64,000 nucleotides of DNA. Source: Sabulibacter ruber (lineage in GTDB: Bacteria; Bacteroidota; Bacteroidia; Cytophagales; Hymenobacteraceae). The stretch lies in NCBI RefSeq assembly GCF_017355955.1, contig NZ_JAFFID010000002.1, positions 124,001-188,000 on the forward strand. Reading direction: 5' to 3'. This document shows positions 58,743 to 64,000 of this stretch, piece by piece. Under the pieces are notes generated by a model, which made no database searches, was not told the DNA's origin, and saw only the letters and a program-made list of their open reading frames with translations. Each line of letters opens with the position of its first letter. Positions within the stretch are counted from its first letter, which is position 1. The position numbers and the translations under genes are program-made.

Positions 58743-59033
58743 TTATCCTCCAAAGCGAAGGATTAAGCACCAAGTGGAGAATCCAACTAGATGGAGAATG
58801 GACGAGTAAAGGGTATCCCGCTTTCTAACTATCCTTCGGATTACATTGACAAAAAGCAAGACTAGGCTCATGAGGCCTACCAAGAAGAAAGAAAAGACAT
58901 CAAGATTGGGTGTACACGATCCAGACTTGAACTGTGAAGCAGTATTGAATATAGTGACCAGAATGACTACAACAAAGTAGAACATCAAGGTATAACTAGC
59001 GTTTTCTAACTCGGCCTTCTTAAGTGATTCCAT
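58743..59033 (-). CDS. Small membrane protein, hypothetical
   Basis: Product of 96 aa. Three hydrophobic stretches: TLMFYFVVVILVTIFNTAS, VFSFFLVGLMSLVLLFVNVI and SSILHLVGFSTWCLILRF. Starts MESLKKAELENAS. AT-richer than surrounding genes. No family recognised; the open frame is conserved in neither neighbour, so this is a moderately supported gene. Confidence 0.5.
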   Translation of the reverse strand: MESLKKAELENASYTLMFYFVVVILVTIFNTASQFKSGSCTPNLDVFSFFLVGLMSLVLLFVNVIRRIVRKRDTLYSSILHLVGFSTWCLILRFGG

Positions 59034-59080
59034 TCATTAGAATTTTCATCCTTGCTTAAGTATAAGTCTACCTGTTTTTC

Positions 59081-60349
59081 TCACGGATACAACAGATACT
59101 TCTTGCGCATCTCTTTGAAGGCTTTCAGGCCGGGCTCCCAGGTTTTCCGGATTTGCTCTTCAGACCAACCTTCTTCTATCTGTTTCCGGAAATCGGCTAC
59201 GCCGGCCAGGCGCTCAATCACGCCCATCTGCTTGCTGTAAGAAGAATCAAAGAACCGCGCTTTCTCGGGGTAGGCTTTGTAGAGTTCTATCATCCAGCTC
59301 AGGTTAATCTGGCGTTTCTTTCTGAGTTGCTCTACGTCATAGTTCCGCAAGTCCAGGCCGTAGCATGCTTCATTCATGTGCAGCGGGGTTTCGCTCATGC
59401 CTTTGATGCTCACGGGGGTGAAAGTAAAATCGTATTTGCCTTTCAGCGCCGGAGCACCTAACACCGTGAAAGGCATGTGCGTACCGCGTCCCTGGCTGAT
59501 GATGGTTCCTTCAAACAAGCACAGGCTTGGGTACAGCATCACACTCTGCGGGGTGTTCAGGTTAGGCGAGGGGTTCACCGGCAGCACATACGGCATGTCA
59601 TGGTTGTAATTGGCCATCTTGATGATGTTAAGCTTGTTCAGTTTCAGGCCTTTCTCCATCCAGCCTTCGCCGTTTACCATCTGGGCGAACTCACCAACGG
59701 TTAAGCCGTGCGCAATAGGAATAGGAAACTGCCCGATGCCCGATTTATACTTCATGTCCAGGATGGGTCCGTCAATCATGTAAGCGTGTGGGTTGGGGCG
59801 GTCCAGTACCATCAGCTCCACGTTGTGCTCGGCGCAGGATTCCATCACGTCGCGCAGGGTGTTGATGTTGGTGTAGAAGCGCACGCCCACGTCCTGGATG
59901 TCATAGATGAGCACGTCTACGCCCGCCAAATCTTCTTTGCTGGGCTTCCGCTTTTTACCATACAGCGAGATGATAGGAATGCCGGTTTTGGCGTCTACCT
60001 CGTCGTCTACCTTCGCGCCGTTGCTGGCGTTGCCTCTGAACCCGTGCTCGGGCCCGAACACCTTCACAATCTGAATTCCGGAGGCCAACAGGCTATCTAC
60101 ACTGGATTTGCCCCCAATGATGGAAGACGGGTTCACCACCATGGCCACTTTCTTGCCTTTCAGGTACGGCACGTATTTCTGGGTTTGGTCGGCACCCGTC
60201 ATCAGGGTTTTAGCCGGTTTAACCTCGGCAGTACCACCCGATGAAGCCGTGGACGAAGCGGTAGTGGTGGAGGCTTTAGAACAGGAAGAGCAGCCCAGCA
60301 TCAGCGAGAGCAAGCCAATGGACAGGCAGGACAGGAGGGATTTAGTCAT
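59081..60349 (-). CDS. DUF1343/NamZ-like exo-beta-N-acetylmuramidase lipoprotein
   Basis: Product of 422 aa from ATG 60349 (MTKSLLSCLSIGLLSLMLGC, lipobox LMLGC). A Ser/Thr linker follows. The DUF1343 core is unmistakable: VAMVVNPSSIIGGKSSVDSL, KVFGPEHGFRGNASNGAKVD, DVLIYDIQDVGVRFYTNINT, LMVLDRPNPHAYMIDGPILD, FPIPIAHGLTVGEFAQMVNG and YPSLCLFEGTIISQGRGTHM. NamZ releases terminal MurNAc during cell-wall recycling. Usual partners (NagZ, MurNAc transport) are not in the window. An upstream frame to 60568 is leader. Confidence 0.95.
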   Translation of the reverse strand: MTKSLLSCLSIGLLSLMLGCSSCSKASTTTASSTASSGGTAEVKPAKTLMTGADQTQKYVPYLKGKKVAMVVNPSSIIGGKSSVDSLLASGIQIVKVFGPEHGFRGNASNGAKVDDEVDAKTGIPIISLYGKKRKPSKEDLAGVDVLIYDIQDVGVRFYTNINTLRDVMESCAEHNVELMVLDRPNPHAYMIDGPILDMKYKSGIGQFPIPIAHGLTVGEFAQMVNGEGWMEKGLKLNKLNIIKMANYNHDMPYVLPVNPSPNLNTPQSVMLYPSLCLFEGTIISQGRGTHMPFTVLGAPALKGKYDFTFTPVSIKGMSETPLHMNEACYGLDLRNYDVEQLRKKRQINLSWMIELYKAYPEKARFFDSSYSKQMGVIERLAGVADFRKQIEEGWSEEQIRKTWEPGLKAFKEMRKKYLLYP

Positions 60350-60479
60350 AGTTTGGGAGAAATAGTGCGATAAAGGCGCAAGATGAAAGTTTGCTGCCAA
60401 AGTAGCAATTGAACGGCGGTCTGAGTTGAAATATTTGAATTCCAGGCAACAGAGCTCGGGAGCATGGGGGAAAGACGCT

Positions 60480-60521
60480 GCGTTTTTCGCCGGTTTTCTG
60501 GAAAGCAGCCACAAAACCGGG
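60480..60521. repeat. 40-bp palindrome family copy between divergent genes
   Basis: GCGTTTTTCGCCGGTTTTCT then GGAAAGCAGCCACAAAACCG+GG. Confidence 0.7.
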
Positions 60522-60591
60522 CTTCTTCCCTTAAGTATTTTGTATATTGAACCACCATTACATGGCATAGAACCATATCTTATGTACGTCT

Positions 60592-61542
60592 ATGGAGAAA
60601 ATGTACCGCCTGTTGTTCTTCGGTTTTCTTCTGCTGACCGCCTGCCAGAACAAGGCAGATCTTCAAATGAAAGGAATGAGCACCGCTCTTCTGTCTCTGG
60701 TCATGCAACTGCAACCCAGCAACTCTCCCCTGAAAGAGTATGAAGTGTTCCTCGCCCGGTTAGACAGTGCAGAGGTCACCAATGTCTCAGAAGCCGCAGA
60801 AGAGTATGCTGCTTTGTTCAAAGGACAGCCCCAGCCACTCGCAGATTCAGGATACGTGCTTTTTGAACAGTTTTACCAGCGGGTAGATAAAACGCTCAAC
60901 CACCTGCATCGCAGAGCCTCCACCGATTTCAGGCCGTTGGCTGTAAATTACGAAGAATCCCGTCTGGGTTCCTTGCCTCAGGAACTGATGGACTACAACC
61001 AGATCATGAGAGAGAACGGGTTTGAAGTTGCTCTCATTGATCTGCTGGACGGAGGCACCTACCTAAAGCAAAACCGAAACTTCATAGCCACTCACTTTTA
61101 CTCCTTCATCAGCCCTGATCTGAAAGAGTACCTGGAGCAGATAAACAAAGAAACCAAAGAAGGATTCTCTGATGTAGGCGGCCTGGCCATTATTGAAGAA
61201 GTCTTTGTGGACCGGGTTATCTGGTGGGAGAACTTTGTCGCCAAGCATCCCAACTTCATTTGGGCCAAAGAAAGCGAGGCCAGAAAGAAGTTCTATTTCA
61301 CCGTTCTGCTGCAAGGCCTGGTCAACAACCCCGTGCTCTCTTTGGAAAGAAATAAGCTGGACACTTATTTTGCGGTGGCCTACCAGGAGTTACATAAATG
61401 CGCTCCTTATTCAGAAGCCAACAAGCTGGTACAACCTTACCTCAAAGCCTTGAAACGCTCAGACAGAACCCGGGCGAATGCGCTGCTGAAGCAGTACAAA
61501 AAAGACGGGATTATCCTTAATGCGTCAGAACCGGAGTCTTGA
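60592..61542 (+). CDS. Hypothetical lipoprotein, first of a tandem paralogous pair
   Basis: Product of 316 aa. Leader MEKMYRLLFFGFLLLTACQN has a lipobox (LTAC). It aligns with the next gene from LKEYEVFLARLDSAEVTNVS to ANALLKQYKKDGII. Shared positions include ADSGYVLFEQFYQRVD, GGTYLKQNRNFIATHFYSFI, PDLKEYLEQINKE, DRVIWWENFVAKHPNFIW, and NPVLSLERNKLDTYFAVAYQ. Mostly helical and Trp/Tyr-rich. No known family. GC content is similar to the rest of the window. Confidence 0.8.
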   Translation: MEKMYRLLFFGFLLLTACQNKADLQMKGMSTALLSLVMQLQPSNSPLKEYEVFLARLDSAEVTNVSEAAEEYAALFKGQPQPLADSGYVLFEQFYQRVDKTLNHLHRRASTDFRPLAVNYEESRLGSLPQELMDYNQIMRENGFEVALIDLLDGGTYLKQNRNFIATHFYSFISPDLKEYLEQINKETKEGFSDVGGLAIIEEVFVDRVIWWENFVAKHPNFIWAKESEARKKFYFTVLLQGLVNNPVLSLERNKLDTYFAVAYQELHKCAPYSEANKLVQPYLKALKRSDRTRANALLKQYKKDGIILNASEPES

Positions 61543-61616
61543 TTCCATATAAAGCAGGAATACTTCTTTGGAGGAGGTTACTGTGCAACTTGGAATAATC
61601 AACTCTAACCATCTCC

Positions 61617-61705
61617 TGTCATCTTGGAAAGATCTTGTGGGTGAACTAGAGAGGCATTGAATAGCTGCTACTACCGTTCGCTCACAAGATCCTTTCAGGA
61701 TGACA
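61617..61705. repeat. 90-bp hairpin repeat, copy 5
   Basis: Left end TGTCATCTTGGAAAGATCTT, right end ACAAGATCCTTTCAGGATGA+CA. Between the tandem lipoprotein genes. Confidence 0.9.
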
Positions 61706-61733
61706 GAAGAGAGACAGAAAGGAGCCTAAAAGC

Positions 61734-61768
61734 AAAGAGCCTAGAAACGTGAGTTTCCAGGCTCTTTT
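61734..61768. terminator. Terminator between tandem lipoprotein genes
   Basis: AAAGAGCCTAGAAAC (61734-61748) pairs with GTTTCCAGGCTCTTT (61753-61767), then T and GG. One mismatch (TA/CA). Confidence 0.85.
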
Positions 61769-61799
61769 GGTAAAAACTACTTTAAAACTGTTACTTTAG
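61766..61799 (+). promoter_or_regulatory. Candidate promoter of the second tandem lipoprotein gene
   Basis: TTTG (61766-61769), 22 bp, then TACTTTAG (61792-61799), one mismatch from TAnnTTTG. It starts in the stem-end of the terminator above, so expression of the second gene may be independent of the first. Confidence 0.4.
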
Positions 61800-61827
61800 A
61801 TCCAATCACTTCCCATCTTCCAGACCT

Positions 61828-62748
61828 ATGAGAGGATTGCTCTATTTGCTTTCAGGCGTCTTGCTTCTTGCAGCGGCATGCCAAAAAACTAGTCCCCCCC
61901 AACAAGAGACGAAGGCGCCAGCGCAACTTTCTGAGGAAACAAGTACACCAAAAGTGTCTCCGCTAACAGAATATCAGCAGTTCCTGGCGAAACTAGATAG
62001 CGGAGATGTTACCAGCGTATCTAAGGCAGCAGACAAGTACACCTCTTTATTCAACAGCCAATCCACTTCAATTGCAGACTCTGGCTATGTATTTTTCGAT
62101 AGGTTTTACTTAAGAGTAGACAACACTATAAACGAAATACATTTAAATGACACTACTGATTTTTATCCTTTAGTAACAGAAACAGAAGGACCTATTCCAA
62201 AGAAGTTAGTGGATTATGAAAGAAAAGCTGAGGCAAATGGTTTTGAAATAGCGGTGACAGAAGGAGGCACCTATCTCGACCAAAACCGTGACTTTGTAGC
62301 TAATCATTTCTATACCTTTGTAAGCCCAGACTTAAAAGAATATTTAGAACAAGTAAATAAAGAAGACAAAGAAGGCTTTGATGAAGATGCAGGTATAACT
62401 GTTACCCCCACTCAATTTGCTGACAGAATTATTTGGTGGGAGAATTTTCTTGAGAAGCACCCTAACTTCATTTTTCAAAAAGAAGGAGAAATGCTTTTGG
62501 AGAGTTATATGACAATTATCTTAACGGGAATGGACAATACCCCCGTTCTAAGTTTTGAAAATAATAGGTTAGATTCTTATTATGCAGAGGCTTACCAGTA
62601 TTTACAAAAGAAGGCCCCAAATTCAAAAGCGAACAAAGTTGTTCAGCCCTATTATAAAGCGCTTCAGAAAGGTAACACAGCCACTGCTAATGCCCTACTA
62701 AAGCAGTACCAGAAAGCAGGAATAATATACAACCCAGTATCAGATTGA
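61828..62748 (+). CDS. Hypothetical lipoprotein, second of the tandem pair
   Basis: Product of 306 aa with lipobox LLAAAC after MRGLLYLLSGVLLLAAAC. A Pro/Glu/Thr-rich spacer (PPQQETKAPAQLSEETST) precedes the homologous domain: LTEYQQFLAKLDSGDVTSVS, ADSGYVFFDRFYLRVD, GGTYLDQNRDFVANHFYTFV, DRIIWWENFLEKHPNFIF, NTPVLSFENNRLDSYYAEAY and ANALLKQYQKAGIIYN. From about 62050 on the DNA is clearly AT-richer than its paralogue, despite the shared residues. Function unknown. Confidence 0.8.
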   Translation: MRGLLYLLSGVLLLAAACQKTSPPQQETKAPAQLSEETSTPKVSPLTEYQQFLAKLDSGDVTSVSKAADKYTSLFNSQSTSIADSGYVFFDRFYLRVDNTINEIHLNDTTDFYPLVTETEGPIPKKLVDYERKAEANGFEIAVTEGGTYLDQNRDFVANHFYTFVSPDLKEYLEQVNKEDKEGFDEDAGITVTPTQFADRIIWWENFLEKHPNFIFQKEGEMLLESYMTIILTGMDNTPVLSFENNRLDSYYAEAYQYLQKKAPNSKANKVVQPYYKALQKGNTATANALLKQYQKAGIIYNPVSD

Positions 62749-62773
62749 GGTATAATCCCATATAAAAAACAAA

Positions 62774-62806
62774 GGAGGCCGGTAAACTTTCGTTTCCGGC
62801 CTCTTT
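62774..62806. terminator. Bidirectional terminator between lipoprotein and htpG genes
   Basis: GGAGGCCGGTAAAC (62774-62787) pairs with GTTTCCGGCCTCTT (62792-62805); flanked by AAA and TTT. It runs into a palindrome-family tract at 62792-62830 (CTAAAATGGGA). Confidence 0.8.
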
Positions 62807-62835
62807 TCTATAAAACTACTCTAAAATGGGAACTA

Positions 62836-64000
62836 CTATTCTTTGTCAATCAGCTCCACGCTACGTTTCACAAACGCGGTAAGGGCAGCACCGGAAAGCA
62901 TGTTCTGCGACAGCAACGCCAGGTCGTAGGCCTGTTTCGCGATCTTCTCGCCGCGCTCGTCGTTGTGCTTGAGGATGCGGTGGTTGATAGGATGGTTGGC
63001 GTTGATGGTCACGTTGTACATGTCTGGGAAGTTGCCCATCATCATGCCACCGCCGCCCATGCGGTTCATGTCTTTCATGCGGCGCATGAACTCAGGCAGG
63101 GTGATGATTACCGGCTGGTCATCGGTGCTCAAAGCCTCTACACCCACGGTCATGTTCTGGTTGTTGATGGCTTTCTCAAACAGCTCCTTCAAACGCTTGG
63201 TCTCGTCTTCAGACAATACGCTGGCCGGTTTGGCATCAGTCTCAATGAGTTTATCGATGGTGTCGGCGTCTACGCGTTTCAGGGTTGTTTTCTCCAGTTT
63301 CTGCTCTAACTGACCGATGAAGTGCGGGTCAATCATGGTGTCCAGCTTCACCACATCGTAGTTGCGGTTCTTGGCGGTCTCAATGAAGGCGTGCTGCTTC
63401 TCGGCATCAGTCGTGTACAAGATCACCAATTGGCCGTTTTTATCGGTTTGGTTGGCCTGCACGTAGTTGCGGTACTCTTCTAGGGTGTAGAATTTCTCGT
63501 CGGTGCTTTGCAGCAGGGCGAAGTCTTTGGCTTTCTCGTAGAACTTGTCATCAGACAACATGCCGTACTTCACGAACACCGCGATGTCGTTCCACTTTTC
63601 TTCGTAAGCGGTGCGGTCTTTTTTGTAGATCTCGTTCAGTTTATCGGCCACCTTACGGGTAATGTAGGTGTTGATTTTCTTCACGTTCGCATCGGCCTGC
63701 AGGAACGAGCGGCTCACGTTCAACGGAATGTCTGGTGAGTCAATCACGCCGTGCAGCAGCATCAGGAACTCCGGAACTACGTCTTTCACTTCATCGGTGA
63801 TGAATACCTGGCGGCTGTAGAGCTGGATTTTGTTTTTCTGGAAATCGAACTCATTCTTCACTTTAGGGAAGTAAAGAATACCGGTCAGGTTGAACGGATA
63901 GTCCACGTTCAGGTGAATCCAGAACAGCGGGTCCTCAGAGAAAGGATACAGTTCTTTGTAGAAGTTCTTGTAGTCTTCGTCGGTCAGTTCAGACGGAGAC
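62836..64000 (-). CDS. htpG: HtpG (Hsp90) chaperone, C-terminal part (5' end beyond window)
   Basis: The open frame runs from the stop at 62836 through the right edge at 64000 (388 codons). The middle domain is seen with YPFNLTGILYFPKVKNEF, QLYSRQVFITDEVKDVVPEF and IDSPDIPLNVSRSFLQAD (the IPLNVSR motif of Hsp90). FVKYGMLSDDKFYEKAKDFA and VVKLDTMIDPHFIGQLEQ are also typical, and the C-terminal dimerisation part carries MNRMGGGGMMMG. HtpG is an ATP-driven chaperone for client protein folding; the ATP-binding N-terminal domain lies outside the window. Confidence 0.95.
   Translation of the reverse strand, partial: SPSELTDEDYKNFYKELYPFSEDPLFWIHLNVDYPFNLTGILYFPKVKNEFDFQKNKIQLYSRQVFITDEVKDVVPEFLMLLHGVIDSPDIPLNVSRSFLQADANVKKINTYITRKVADKLNEIYKKDRTAYEEKWNDIAVFVKYGMLSDDKFYEKAKDFALLQSTDEKFYTLEEYRNYVQANQTDKNGQLVILYTTDAEKQHAFIETAKNRNYDVVKLDTMIDPHFIGQLEQKLEKTTLKRVDADTIDKLIETDAKPASVLSEDETKRLKELFEKAINNQNMTVGVEALSTDDQPVIITLPEFMRRMKDMNRMGGGGMMMGNFPDMYNVTINANHPINHRILKHNDERGEKIAKQAYDLALLSQNMLSGAALTAFVKRSVELIDKE

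Overview
The window looks like chromosomal DNA of a Bacteroidota bacterium, probably of the Cytophagales and plausibly a Hymenobacteraceae member (Rufibacter/Pontibacter-like). The indications are two proteins with C-terminal type IX secretion (T9SS) sorting domains, FadL-type and DUF481 outer-membrane proteins, many lipoproteins, DUF1343/NamZ, DUF2807, DUF4159 and 2TM families, BlaI/M56 signalling, absence of obvious Shine-Dalgarno sites, at least one good TAnnTTTG promoter box, and roughly 50 % GC. The genus is inferred, not shown. No rRNA, tRNA, CRISPR array, prophage or complete insertion sequence was seen.

Layout. 1-9191 (minus strand): a MoxR-type cluster reading DUF4159, MoxR ATPase, DUF58, then a TrmH-like methylase, a BatA-N-terminal membrane protein, a DUF4175-like membrane protein and a further membrane protein cut by the left edge. 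A small DUF2442 gene precedes it. 9682-12713: a TldE/TldD metalloprotease pair, the TldD-like partner with a Tat-type leader. 13052-18638: a PD40 propeller protein, a large T9SS subtilase with SLH-like repeats, a DUF2807 adhesin-like protein and a conserved hypothetical. 18815-24302: GH2 glycosidase, RidA-like protein, TraB/Tiki-like lipoprotein, a frameshifted DUF1877 gene and an AhpD-like protein. 24457-28597: serine hydrolase, then the BlaI/M56 sensor-repressor pair with clear operator repeats. 28880-36745: outer-membrane proteins, ArfB, a metallo-beta-lactamase/rhodanese protein, cyanophycinase, a T9SS protein and a thioredoxin-reductase-like flavoprotein. 37015-42253: FadL plus SGNH hydrolase, then three small lipocalin-like lipoproteins. 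42355-50189: DNA polymerase I, a 2TM protein, class II aldolase, and two TPM proteins with LemA. 50508-58525: nucleotidyltransferase, nitronate monooxygenase-like enzyme, DUF433/DUF5615 toxin-antitoxin pair with a Crp regulator, DODA-type dioxygenase, HAD hydrolase, DoxX, AraC regulator and thioredoxin. 58743-64000: a small membrane protein, NamZ-like lipoprotein, a tandem pair of paralogous lipoproteins and the 3' part of htpG.

The most striking feature is the non-coding DNA. Nearly every intergenic space over about 100 bp carries a degenerate ~40-bp palindrome with an outer CGTTTT...AAAACG and an inner TTTTCTGAAAA core. It occurs between convergent, co-directional and divergent genes, and sometimes sits nested inside a terminator hairpin. 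A second family of five ~90-bp hairpins (TGTCATCTTGG.../...AGGATGACA) and several smaller repeat families share the same spaces. I regard the ~40-bp palindrome family as the best candidate for an undescribed system in this window.
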